Shown in pieces: positions 34,605 to 42,829 of a stretch of DNA of 64,000 nucleotides. The stretch lies in assembly GCF_002370355.1 (NCBI RefSeq), contig NZ_AP017929.1, positions 620,001 to 684,000 on the forward strand, read 5' to 3'. Position numbers and translations under genes: made by a program. The DNA comes from Latilactobacillus sakei subsp. sakei DSM 20017 = JCM 1157. Lineage in GTDB: Bacteria; Bacillota; Bacilli; Lactobacillales; Lactobacillaceae. Each line of letters starts with the position of its first letter. Position 1 is the first letter of the stretch. The notes under the pieces are model-generated. The model had not been told where the DNA came from, searched no databases, and saw only the letters and a list, made by a program, of their open reading frames with translations.

Positions 34605-35474
34605 ATGCAAATTGAAATTAACAATCTTGTCGTAACGTATAAAAATAATGTTGCACTGGATTTAAAAAACTTAACCATTCCAAATGGCGGTGCTTACGGC
34701 ATTGTTGGTCATAATGGCGCTGGTAAAACGACGTTATTTAAGAGCTTAACCAATATCATTACGAATTATTCGGGTGAAATTCAAATTGATGGTCAAAACG
34801 TCCGCGATAATCCGGCTATTTTAAATCGGGTGGGGATTGTTTTAGACGGCATGTCTGTTTACATGAATCAAACCGGCTGGTTTAACTTGGCCTATTTTAG
34901 TGGCTTACGGGGTGAATTTAACCGCGAACAAGCACGCACATTAGCGGCTGAAATTGGCATTGAAGCTGTCTTAAATCAAAAAGTTAAAACTTATTCTTAC
35001 GGGATGAAGAAGAAATTAATCTTATTAATCGCGTTATTGCACCAACCGGAACTACTTATCTTAGATGAACCTTTTAGAGGTCTAGACTTAGACACGGTAC
35101 AATGGTTCAAGACTTACCTCCAAAAATTAATTAGCGAAGGATCAATGACCTTGCTCATCTCAAGTCACGTTCAAAGTGATATTGAAATGTTCTGTAAGTC
35201 AGTATTTGTGATTGATCACGGTCAATTGCGTGAAACGATTGATTTAGCGACCGAAAGTGACAAGAAACTACGGGTGGTCAACACGACTGATAATGCAAAA
35301 GTTCAAGCGATTTTAACCGAAATGGCTTATGAACATGAAGTGTTAGCCGATGGTCGGATTCAATTATCGATTAAAGATCCTAAGTGGCGAGAAGTCCAAA
35401 TGAAATTAATTGATGCTGAGATCGAAATCAATGAAATTGGCGTACTAAGTGCATTAGACAATAAATTAAATTAA
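34605..35474 (+). CDS. ABC transporter ATP-binding protein (BcrA/CcmA-like)
   Basis: This 289-residue ATPase has Walker A GHNGAGKTT (about 36-44), a diverged signature YSYGMKKKL in place of LSGGQ, and Walker B LLILDEPFRGLD. A C-terminal extension of about 80 residues is typical of the BcrA/ABC-2 group. The weak signature is usual in this subfamily. The gene is coupled to the permease at 35487 (12-nt gap). Such pairs serve as exporters or bacteriocin-resistance units; no substrate is evident. A TATAAT lies about 35 nt upstream of the start. Confidence 0.9.
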   Translation: MQIEINNLVVTYKNNVALDLKNLTIPNGGAYGIVGHNGAGKTTLFKSLTNIITNYSGEIQIDGQNVRDNPAILNRVGIVLDGMSVYMNQTGWFNLAYFSGLRGEFNREQARTLAAEIGIEAVLNQKVKTYSYGMKKKLILLIALLHQPELLILDEPFRGLDLDTVQWFKTYLQKLISEGSMTLLISSHVQSDIEMFCKSVFVIDHGQLRETIDLATESDKKLRVVNTTDNAKVQAILTEMAYEHEVLADGRIQLSIKDPKWREVQMKLIDAEIEINEIGVLSALDNKLN

Positions 35475-35486
35475 GGAAGTGATTAG

Positions 35487-36221
35487 ATGACGATCCAACG
35501 AATTGTAAAAATGGAATTCTTCAAATTTTTCCATGAAAAAGTATATATGTTAGTTTTTGGGATTATTGCGGTGCTCAATATTATTTTTACCTTGGTATTG
35601 GCAAACGCACAATCACTACCAGCTGAGTTATATGGCAATAAAACTTTTGGTTCATTTATGATTATTAGTATCATGTTGTTGATAGCCGCCAATTTCATCT
35701 TATTATATTGGTATCCGTTCCACGTTTTATCGGTCGATTATAATAATGATGTTTTGGCCTTGATGATGGCTTCTGGGATTAAACGGAAACATTTATTCTA
35801 CGCCAAATTAATTGTAACGATTTGCTTATCAATGTTAGCCGCAGTTGTCCTTTTATTAATACCAGGAACATTGCTAGTCGTTGAATTGAATAAGAATATT
35901 GGGATGCTGCAACTCGTCTTCTCGTCATTCATGAATAATTTCTCTTGGTATTATTTGATTGATCTTATTCTAGCCTATATCACAACGGTGACATTGATGT
36001 TGTTGGCCTGCACTTGGATGCGAGGGGCAAAAAAAGCCATTTTGGTTTTCATCGGTCTTACTTGGGTTTATCGGATCATAACGTCATTTGCATTGCTTGT
36101 AATTCCAACGATTGATGTAAACGAAATGGGCCATTATCTAGCGATTTACGGCATTCAAATCATCGCGATGATTCTCTTTGGATATATCACACAAAGAATT
36201 ATGGCTAAGCAAAATTTATAG
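35487..36221 (+). CDS. ABC-2 type permease
   Basis: The 244-residue integral membrane protein has about six hydrophobic helices (near 20-40, 58-80, 105-130, 145-170, 178-200 and 215-238) and no soluble domain. This is the pattern of ABC-2 permeases paired with BcrA-like ATPases. GGAAG precedes its ATG. It is the last gene of a two-gene operon with terminator 36256-36289. Confidence 0.85.
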   Translation: MTIQRIVKMEFFKFFHEKVYMLVFGIIAVLNIIFTLVLANAQSLPAELYGNKTFGSFMIISIMLLIAANFILLYWYPFHVLSVDYNNDVLALMMASGIKRKHLFYAKLIVTICLSMLAAVVLLLIPGTLLVVELNKNIGMLQLVFSSFMNNFSWYYLIDLILAYITTVTLMLLACTWMRGAKKAILVFIGLTWVYRIITSFALLVIPTIDVNEMGHYLAIYGIQIIAMILFGYITQRIMAKQNL

Positions 36222-36255
36222 AAGAACCCATATTATAGGAAGTAATTAGTGTGCT

Positions 36256-36289
36256 AAAGCGTTCTAGGATAACCTGGAACGCTTTTTTT
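36256..36289 (+). terminator. Terminator of the ABC pair
   Basis: AAAGCGTTC pairs with GAACGCTTT (inner AGG/CCT extends it) and is followed by T6. Confidence 0.88.
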
Positions 36290-36417
36290 GTGACTAATGT
36301 TTGATTGATTAATGCATAAGGGTTGAAATTTTCATGAAAAAAGGTTAAACTAGTTCAGTTATCGTGGATATTGAATGTAATTGATTATACATCAAAATTA
36401 AGTAAGGAGTTTTACAG

Positions 36418-39400
36418 ATGAAGATGATTCAAAATGAATTTAAGTTCATTGCCAAGAATAAAATCATCATGATTTCGTTAATCGCAATCATGTTTATTCC
36501 GTTCTTGTACAGTGTCTTTTTCCTGAAATCTGTCTGGGATCCTTACGGTAGTACTGGTGAATTACCAGTCGCTGTCGTAAATAATGATCAACCAGCAACT
36601 TATAACGGTGAAACGTTGAGTGCTGGTAAAGACATGGTTAAGGAATTAAAGAAGAACGACCAATTAGGTTGGCGTTTCGTTTCGGCCAAGAAGGCTAAAC
36701 AAGGTTTGAAGGACAAAGAATACTATACAGTCGTTACTTTACCTAAGAACTTTTCAGCAAACGCCGCAACAGTTTTGGATAAGAATCCTAAAAAGATGCA
36801 AATCCAATATGAAACAAACGATTCATTGAACTTCATCGGTGAAGTTATCAGTGAAATGGGTGCCAAGGAATTGAACGCCCAAGTACGTGAAACAGTAACA
36901 AAGGCTTATGCTCAAGTTATGTTCAAACAAGTTAAAACAGCTGGTAAAGGCTTCAGCACAGCCGCTTCAGGGGCTAAGAAGTTAACAAAGGGTTCAGTCA
37001 CACTTTCAGATGGCTTGAACACTTATACAGCTGGTGTTGATAAGGTCAACGATGGCGTCATGACAATGAAAACTAGCGTGACACCTTTATCAGACGGTAT
37101 TCAAAAATTAGCAGCCGGTTCAGGGGCCTTAAACACAGGTCTACAAACATTGAACAGCAAAACAGGCGCATTAGCCTCAGGTGCTAGCCAATTGGACAGC
37201 GGTGCTAACCAATTGAACACAGGTCTACAAACATTGAACAGTAAGACAGGCGCATTAGCTTCAGGCGCAAGCCAATTGAACGACGGTGCTGGTCAATTAA
37301 ATACAGGCTTACAAACGTTAAATAGTAAGACAGGCGCATTGGCTTCAGGTGCTAAAGATTTAAATGACGGTGCTGGTCAATTAAGCAATGGTGTGAAAGA
37401 TTACACTACTGGTACTAGCGTACTTAGTTCTGGTTTGAAAGATATTACTGATAATAATCAAAAATTAAATGCAGGTGTATCGACACTTGCTGAATCAACA
37501 GAACAATTACCCGCTGGTGTGGCAGGAGTCTATGTCTTGAATTCTGTTGTCAGTCAAAATCTTGGCCAAGTTGATTCACAATTGAAAGCACAAGCTGATA
37601 GTATGAAACAGTTTACTGCTATGCCTACACAAATGGCATCAGTTAATAACGACTCTAAACAGTTAGCTACACTTTTAGAAGAGTTAAAACCAAGTATGGC
37701 CTTATTAGTACAGCTAAACGCTGTCTATAAGGAAAATGCTAGCCAGCTAGCGCAACTTGGACAACTTGGGACACAACTCAAAGGCTTTGAAACAACGTTA
37801 ACCAATTCTGCAACAACTATTGGACAAAATTCCGGTGCAACTTTAGCTGATGTTAAAGTGATTAGCGCTGAAGCATCTAAATTGAGTCCGGAAGCTCAAA
37901 AGGCTTTAGGAGACATTCAAGCTAAATCAATGTCGAATCTTTCATCTGTTAAGGATATTCAAACTGCAAGCAGTCAATTGAATATTGATCAATTAACAGG
38001 AATGGTCGATAAATTGACACCATTATTAGGTCAAATGGGTAATTTAGATAATTCAATTACACAGTTGACAACGATGAGTCAAAAAGCCGATGCATTACTT
38101 AAAAAGAGTGATCAATTAACTAATGCTGATATGCAAAAACAAATTACAGGTTTACTAGGCCAAATGTCTGAATTGTCAGATGGTATAGCACAATTAAATA
38201 CAGCAGCATCTCAATCTACAGCAATTGCAAAACAATTAAATGTTGGCGTTAATGGTCAAGGAAATACACCAGTCATTGATGGGATTGCTATTTCAAAAGA
38301 AAAAGATCCTGCTAAACAACAAGCTTTAATTCAAGGTAAAGTTACTACAATTGCAAAGAATTCAGTAATGACACCTCAAATTAATCAATTGGCTACTGGT
38401 ATTAAAAATTATACAGCTGGCGTTTCAAGTGCTAAATCAGGTGCTGATAAGATAACGGCTAATAATAGTAAGTTAGTTTCTGGTAGTTCACAACTAGCTG
38501 CTGGTACAAAACAACTAAACGGTCAAGTGCCACAATTGACAAGCGGTGTTAGTCAATTAGCAACAGGTTCAAAAGCCTTATATGCTGGTACAACACAATT
38601 AAATGGTCAAGTGCCACAATTGACAAGCGGTGTTGGTCAATTAGCTGCTGGTTCAAAACAATTAGCAACTGGTACTGGTCAATTGAATAGCCAAGTCCCA
38701 CAATTAACAAGTGGTGTTAGTCAATTGGCAACAGGTTCTGAAACATTGAACGGTGGTCTTGGTCAATTAAACGCTAAGATCCCAACGTTAACGAGTGGTG
38801 TTGGTCAATTAGCCGATGGTACAAGTCAATTAGCTGCTAACTCAGCTAAGTTAAACGACGGTGCTGGTCAGTTAACTGATGGTAACAAGACATTAGCAAC
38901 TGCCCTTAAGGGTGGTGCAAAACAAGTTAACGATATCCAATTAACGAATAAGACAGCGGACATGTTCGCTGCACCTGCTGAATTGAAACACTCAAACTAT
39001 AGCTATGTGCCTAACTACGGTCATGCTTTAGCACCATACGTGCTTTCATTAGCCTTATTCGTTGGGGCAATTGTCTTCAACTTTGCTTTCCCAATTCGGA
39101 AAGTTTCAATGACTGGTCAATCAGCAACAGCTTGGTACTTAAGTAAGATTTCTGTCGGCGCATTAGTTGCTGTCGGCATGGCAATCATCGAACCTGGGTT
39201 AATGATGATCGCAGGGTTAAATGTTGATCACCCTGCCCAATTCTTCTTAGTATCAATTATGTTCTCATTGACGTCGATGGCGATCATCATGTTCCTATCA
39301 ATGACGTTCGACAATCCTGGTCGTTTCTTGGCCATGGTTCTCTTGATGCTCCAATTAGGTGGTTCAGGTGGGACATTCCCAATGGAAATTACAAACCACT

Positions 39401-39636
39401 TCTACAATGTGATCCATCCATTCTTACCAATGACTTACTCAATCCTAGGCTTCAGACAAGCAATTACATCTGGTTTAGGTAACGGTCAAGTGCTACAAAC
39501 AGTCTTCACGTTACTACTATTTATGGTAGTCGCATTGATCCTATTGTGGTTCGGTATGAATCATTTACAAAAAATCGGTAATGGTGGTCGTTCAGTATTA
39601 GATGACAACCAAAAATTACAAGATCTTGAAAAATAA
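36418..39636 (+). CDS. YhgE/Pip family membrane protein with long internal repeats
   Basis: The 1072-residue protein has the YhgE/Pip architecture. An N-terminal membrane helix (about 13-33) is followed by the Pip N-domain (PVAVVNNDQPATYNGE). A very long helical extracellular stalk (about 170-850) is built of LxxGxxxLxxG heptad-like repeats. Five or six C-terminal membrane helices of ABC-2 type (about 865-1055) complete it. Relatives include Lactococcus Pip, the phage c2 infection receptor, and B. subtilis YhgE/YueB. In type VII secretion loci YueB/EsaA-like relatives occur, but no other such genes are here. AAGGAG lies 8 nt upstream of ATG 36418. Confidence 0.9.
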   Translation: MKMIQNEFKFIAKNKIIMISLIAIMFIPFLYSVFFLKSVWDPYGSTGELPVAVVNNDQPATYNGETLSAGKDMVKELKKNDQLGWRFVSAKKAKQGLKDKEYYTVVTLPKNFSANAATVLDKNPKKMQIQYETNDSLNFIGEVISEMGAKELNAQVRETVTKAYAQVMFKQVKTAGKGFSTAASGAKKLTKGSVTLSDGLNTYTAGVDKVNDGVMTMKTSVTPLSDGIQKLAAGSGALNTGLQTLNSKTGALASGASQLDSGANQLNTGLQTLNSKTGALASGASQLNDGAGQLNTGLQTLNSKTGALASGAKDLNDGAGQLSNGVKDYTTGTSVLSSGLKDITDNNQKLNAGVSTLAESTEQLPAGVAGVYVLNSVVSQNLGQVDSQLKAQADSMKQFTAMPTQMASVNNDSKQLATLLEELKPSMALLVQLNAVYKENASQLAQLGQLGTQLKGFETTLTNSATTIGQNSGATLADVKVISAEASKLSPEAQKALGDIQAKSMSNLSSVKDIQTASSQLNIDQLTGMVDKLTPLLGQMGNLDNSITQLTTMSQKADALLKKSDQLTNADMQKQITGLLGQMSELSDGIAQLNTAASQSTAIAKQLNVGVNGQGNTPVIDGIAISKEKDPAKQQALIQGKVTTIAKNSVMTPQINQLATGIKNYTAGVSSAKSGADKITANNSKLVSGSSQLAAGTKQLNGQVPQLTSGVSQLATGSKALYAGTTQLNGQVPQLTSGVGQLAAGSKQLATGTGQLNSQVPQLTSGVSQLATGSETLNGGLGQLNAKIPTLTSGVGQLADGTSQLAANSAKLNDGAGQLTDGNKTLATALKGGAKQVNDIQLTNKTADMFAAPAELKHSNYSYVPNYGHALAPYVLSLALFVGAIVFNFAFPIRKVSMTGQSATAWYLSKISVGALVAVGMAIIEPGLMMIAGLNVDHPAQFFLVSIMFSLTSMAIIMFLSMTFDNPGRFLAMVLLMLQLGGSGGTFPMEITNHFYNVIHPFLPMTYSILGFRQAITSGLGNGQVLQTVFTLLLFMVVALILLWFGMNHLQKIGNGGRSVLDDNQKLQDLEK
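37129..37380 (+). repeat. 84-bp tandem coding repeats, first block (3 copies)
   Basis: Units start at 37129, 37213 and 37297. Each encodes the 28-residue pattern LNTGLQTLNSKTGALASGA plus nine residues, that is four heptads. Nucleotide identity between units is high, so copy number may vary between strains by slippage. Confidence 0.9.
38512..38847 (+). repeat. 84-bp coding repeats, second block (4 copies)
   Basis: Four 28-residue units starting at Gln-Leu-Asn (QLNGQVPQLTSGV type) begin at 38512, 38596, 38680 and 38764. They have the same 84-bp period as the first block although the sequence differs. Confidence 0.88.
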
Positions 39637-39645
39637 AACACTATA

Positions 39646-39684
39646 AAAAAGAAGCCCTTATCACATTGATAAGGGCTTCTTTTT
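39646..39684. terminator. Bidirectional terminator
   Basis: AAAAAGAAGCCCTTATCA pairs with TGATAAGGGCTTCTTTTT around CAT, between the convergent YhgE-like and GntR genes. Confidence 0.93.
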
Positions 39685-39693
39685 GTATGATGA

Positions 39694-40413
39694 TTAGCAG
39701 TTTTTAACATCCAAGTAAGTATAACCGCGGCGGTCGTAGCGGTTACGACTCCGGGAATACTCAATTGGTTGACCGCTATCGAGATAGACAACCTGTTCGA
39801 CTTCTAAAACAGGATCAGTTGGCGCACAGTCAAGATATTCTTGGTCATATTTATCAGCTTTGTCAGCCTGGATATTCCGGAAAGCACCGGCAAATGTCAG
39901 ATGACGTTCTTTTTTCAAGTAACTATAGATTGAACCTTCTAGAATCTCATCTGTTAAACCGGGTGCGAGATTAACCGGCATATAGGTGTGTTCAAGGACG
40001 CTATTGACGCCATCAACAATGCGTAAACGAATAATTTCGTAAACAGGTTGTTGCGCGCTCAGGGTAAGGCGTTCCTTAACTTCTGGTGATGGAAAAGTGA
40101 CCTTGAAAGTAATGACTTTGCTGGTGAGTGTTTGATTAGCATCAGCTAAGTCAAAGGACATTCCCCGATATTGATCGGCTGGTGCAGTGGTTTTGTTCCA
40201 AAAAGAATGGTCCAGTACTTTGGTGCCAGCGCCACGACGGGCGAAGACGAGCCCTTCCATAGTGAGGATCGTAATGGCCTTTTTAACCGTCATGCGACTA
40301 GCATCGAATTCTTCGACAAGCTCAACTTGGTTAGGCAACAACGAATTAGCAGGATAGATTCCTTGCTTAATCCGCTGGCGAAGTGTGTCGGCGATCTCTT
40401 CATATTTTGGCAA
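39694..40413 (-). CDS. GntR/HutC family transcriptional regulator
   Basis: The 239-residue protein has an N-terminal GntR winged helix (about 1-66: YEEIADTLRQRI, LLPNQVELVEEFDASRMTVKKAI) and a UTRA sensor domain (about 85-230). The domain is typical of the HutC subfamily that senses sugar phosphates or similar ligands. The start is TTG 40413 with GGGG 8 nt upstream. The palindrome GTAACATGTTAC lies about 72 nt upstream. The target is unclear; no sugar gene is adjacent on this strand. Confidence 0.9.
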   Translation of the reverse strand: MPKYEEIADTLRQRIKQGIYPANSLLPNQVELVEEFDASRMTVKKAITILTMEGLVFARRGAGTKVLDHSFWNKTTAPADQYRGMSFDLADANQTLTSKVITFKVTFPSPEVKERLTLSAQQPVYEIIRLRIVDGVNSVLEHTYMPVNLAPGLTDEILEGSIYSYLKKERHLTFAGAFRNIQADKADKYDQEYLDCAPTDPVLEVEQVVYLDSGQPIEYSRSRNRYDRRGYTYLDVKNC

Positions 40414-40484
40414 AAGTAATACCCCGCTTTCTATAGTCTAGTTTAGAGTAAAAAGCGTTGTAAAACAATCATTAGTTTGCAAGT

Positions 40485-40496
40485 GTAACATGTTAC
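40485..40496. promoter_or_regulatory. Palindrome GTAACATGTTAC upstream of the GntR gene
   Basis: A perfect 12-bp palindrome in the GntR upstream region. It could be an autoregulatory operator, but the sequence alone does not show it. Confidence 0.3.
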
Positions 40497-40537
40497 TAGT
40501 CTAAGTAGTACCAAGGACCGCGAGTAGTGGGCAAGCA

Positions 40538-40583
40538 TAAAAAAAGTGGGTTATGACAAACGTAAATTTGCCACAGCCCACTT
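40538..40583 (-). terminator. Terminator of the SDR gene
   Basis: On the minus strand AAGTGGG pairs with CCCACTT with partial inner pairing (CAAA/TTTG), followed by T7. Confidence 0.7.
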
Positions 40584-40592
40584 AAAAATTTA

Positions 40593-41324
40593 TTAGCTAT
40601 CTTGACGTGTTGCCGCAATATCGAGTTCGCGAATATTGACTGATTGTGGCATGTCGTAGATGAATTTAACAGATTTAGCAACGTGTACTGGATCTAAGGT
40701 AATTCCACCCATACTATCTTTCCATGCTTGATAGTCTGTTAAGGCACCTTGATCAGTGACATGGGTTAGTAATTCTGTTTCAGCAGCACCTGGTGCGACC
40801 ATTGAAATCCGGACATTTTTACCTGAAACTTCTTCCCGGATTGTTTCACTTAAACCGTGCACACCGAATTTAGAAGCAACATAAGCAGCATGGTTCACGA
40901 AAGTTTTGCGGCCAGCCAATGAAGACATATTGATGATTGTGCCGTGTTGGCGTTCAACCATAGCAGGTAATACGATTTGCGTGCCGTTTAAAACGCCCAT
41001 GACGTTCGTGTCGAGCATTGTTTGCCATTCCTTGGCATCTTGGTTCAAGACGTTACCTAATAACATGACACCGGCATTGTTGACAAGTAAGTCGGTGGGG
41101 CCAAATTTTGCTTCAGCCTTTTGAATGGCAGCTTTAAATTGCGCTTGATCAGTGACATCGACTGATTCGATTAAGACGTTTTCGAAGTTTAAGGGTAATG
41201 CTTCAATTTTAGCAGTCCGTCTACCGAGGAGTAATTCTGGGTAGCCAGCGGCATTAAAAATTTTAGCGATTTCGGCACCAAAGCCTGAGCTAGCGCCTGT
41301 AATAACGATTAATGGTTTATTCAT
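40593..41324 (-). CDS. Short-chain dehydrogenase/reductase (SDR)
   Basis: This classical SDR of about 243 residues has the TGASSGFG cofactor motif (about 8-15), the NNAG motif (NNAGVML near 82), the active-site Ser in NMSSLAG and YxxSK-type catalytic Tyr/Lys (YVASKFG, near 150). Arg residues after strand 2 (RRTAK) favour NADPH. I chose ATG 41324; TTG 41333 sits too close to the AGG Shine-Dalgarno sequence. It is divergent from a MerR regulator, whose operator lies in its promoter, so its expression is probably induced by MerR activation. Confidence 0.9.
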   Translation of the reverse strand: MNKPLIVITGASSGFGAEIAKIFNAAGYPELLLGRRTAKIEALPLNFENVLIESVDVTDQAQFKAAIQKAEAKFGPTDLLVNNAGVMLLGNVLNQDAKEWQTMLDTNVMGVLNGTQIVLPAMVERQHGTIINMSSLAGRKTFVNHAAYVASKFGVHGLSETIREEVSGKNVRISMVAPGAAETELLTHVTDQGALTDYQAWKDSMGGITLDPVHVAKSVKFIYDMPQSVNIRELDIAATRQDS

Positions 41325-41363
41325 AGTGGTCAAAACCTGCTTTCTATATTATGCTATAGAAAA

Positions 41364-41394
41364 AGCATACCACCTGGAGTTAGCTCCAGGTCAA
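41364..41394 (-). promoter_or_regulatory. MerR-type promoter/operator of the SDR gene
   Basis: On the minus strand TTGACC (41394-41389) and TATGCT (41369-41364) are separated by 19 nt, the long spacer distinctive of MerR-activated promoters. The spacer holds the palindrome ACCTGGAGTTAGCTCCAGGT (41372-41391). Confidence 0.8.
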
Positions 41395-41403
41395 GGAGAA
41401 ATA

Positions 41404-41850
41404 ATGACAACTTATTTAATCGGTGAGATTGCAACTAAAATGGGCGTTTCGGTTGATACGCTCCGCTATTATGACAAGGAAGGCTTATTGCCGTTTGCTA
41501 AACGAAATGCGGCTGGCCGTCGGATTTTTACGGATGACGATTTAGGTTATGTCGAAGTGATCGATTGCTTGAAAAAATCGGCGATTCCAATTAAAGAAAT
41601 TGGCCAGTTTATTGACTGGTGTATGGTGGGCGATGAAACGTTACCTGACCGTTACGATTTTATGGTTGAACACGAACGTCAGTTGGAAGCCAAAATTAAG
41701 GCGTTAGAAACGAACTTAGCTTTCTTACGGTGGAAGAAGTGGTATTACCATCAAGCCAGAGAGGCAGGCACAGAAGCGATTCATTTCATCCCAGGCACAA
41801 CGCAGGTTGATCCTAAGAAACATGAGGAATATGAACGAACGCTAAAATAA
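41404..41850 (+). CDS. MerR family transcriptional regulator
   Basis: The 148-residue protein has a MerR winged helix (LIGEIATKMGVSVDTLRYYDKEGLL), a linker and a dimerisation coiled coil (about 88-115, HERQLEAKIKALETNLAFLRWK). No metal-binding cysteine pair is present in the C-terminal part, fitting the AdhR/YraB-like subgroup that senses aldehydes or electrophiles. ATG 41404 has AAGGAG 5 nt upstream. An in-frame upstream extension to 41326 lacks a Shine-Dalgarno sequence and crosses the operator. Confidence 0.92.
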   Translation: MTTYLIGEIATKMGVSVDTLRYYDKEGLLPFAKRNAAGRRIFTDDDLGYVEVIDCLKKSAIPIKEIGQFIDWCMVGDETLPDRYDFMVEHERQLEAKIKALETNLAFLRWKKWYYHQAREAGTEAIHFIPGTTQVDPKKHEEYERTLK

Positions 41851-41874
41851 TTAAGTTTATTAATAAGCGCAGAT

Positions 41875-42738
41875 CTAGTTATTAAAATAATGAACACTAC
41901 TATCGTGCAATGTATTTTCTTTAGCAAATTTTAGAGGAGAATACATTGTTTTTTTATGGAAAACTTTGGTGAAGTAATTGGCTGACTGAAAGCCACACTT
42001 TTGCGCAACTGTCTTGACGGTTAATTCGGGATGCTCGATGAGTAGACGCATTGCTTTTTTTATACGTAAATCAATTAGGTATTGCTTTGGTGATTGTTGG
42101 TAGTAATATTTAAAGACTTTAATGAGTGTGTATTTTGATTTATTAAAAATATCAGCCGCATCTTCTAATGAAATGTCCTGATCGTAGTGGATATCTAGCC
42201 ACTGACGGTAATGGATTAACCATTCTGGATATTTATCTTGAGCCGATTGGTGAGTATGTTGACTAATTCGTAAGAGATCAAAGAAAAATTGCGCTGATCG
42301 ACTTGTATTTTCGAAATAATCACTAAACGTATTTTGGAGACCTATTTGATTTAACGCTAGACAATTTTTAACGAATACGGGATGTTCCTTAAAGTTCAGT
42401 ATGGGCGTATCTTGTGTCATTTGGTGCCATTGATCAATAAAATGTGGTGAGAATTCCAAGTAGATAAATTGCCAATTTATACTATCTGGCGCTAATGAAT
42501 AAATCTGGTTACCAGGAATTGTCGCTAAAAAGGCGTCACCGGGTTTTAGGGTGTAATGACTATCGCCAATTTGTAAATGACCTTGTCCTTTAATTGTATA
42601 TTGAAAAAGGCAATAGTTCCCAGTTCTTTGGCGACAGTCCCAATAATAATTTGCAGTGACAGTTTCATTTCCGCCACCGATTAAATGAAAGTACTGTGTG
42701 TGATCATAGTGCAGCTGAAAAGAATGATTAAGCCCCAA
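41875..42738 (-). CDS. AraC family regulator of the alpha-galactosidase gene (MsmR/RafR-like)
   Basis: The 287-residue protein has an N-terminal cupin sugar-sensing domain (YTIKGQGHLQIGDSHYTLKPGDAFL) and two C-terminal AraC helix-turn-helix motifs (LEDAADIFNKSKYTLIKVF and VKTVAQKCGFQSANYFTKVF). The start is TTG 42738 with GGGAGGG 7 nt upstream. It is divergent from the GH36 alpha-galactosidase and thus probably its activator, responding to raffinose or melibiose. Confidence 0.9.
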   Translation of the reverse strand: MGLNHSFQLHYDHTQYFHLIGGGNETVTANYYWDCRQRTGNYCLFQYTIKGQGHLQIGDSHYTLKPGDAFLATIPGNQIYSLAPDSINWQFIYLEFSPHFIDQWHQMTQDTPILNFKEHPVFVKNCLALNQIGLQNTFSDYFENTSRSAQFFFDLLRISQHTHQSAQDKYPEWLIHYRQWLDIHYDQDISLEDAADIFNKSKYTLIKVFKYYYQQSPKQYLIDLRIKKAMRLLIEHPELTVKTVAQKCGFQSANYFTKVFHKKTMYSPLKFAKENTLHDSSVHYFNN

Positions 42739-42829
42739 TTTATTACCCTCCCATTAAATTTGTTACTCTTGTTGTGGATTAGTATTCATTTTATTATAGA
42801 ATAAATAAGTGGAAATAGGATGTGATAAA

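Noticed and set aside
37129-38847. CRISPR-like direct repeats
   Set aside because: The repeats are in frame inside a coding gene, contiguous with no spacers, and encode heptads.
36418-39636. Type VII secretion locus (EsaA/YueB-like protein)
   Set aside because: No WXG100, EccC-type ATPase or other ESX genes are near; the protein is better described as YhgE/Pip.
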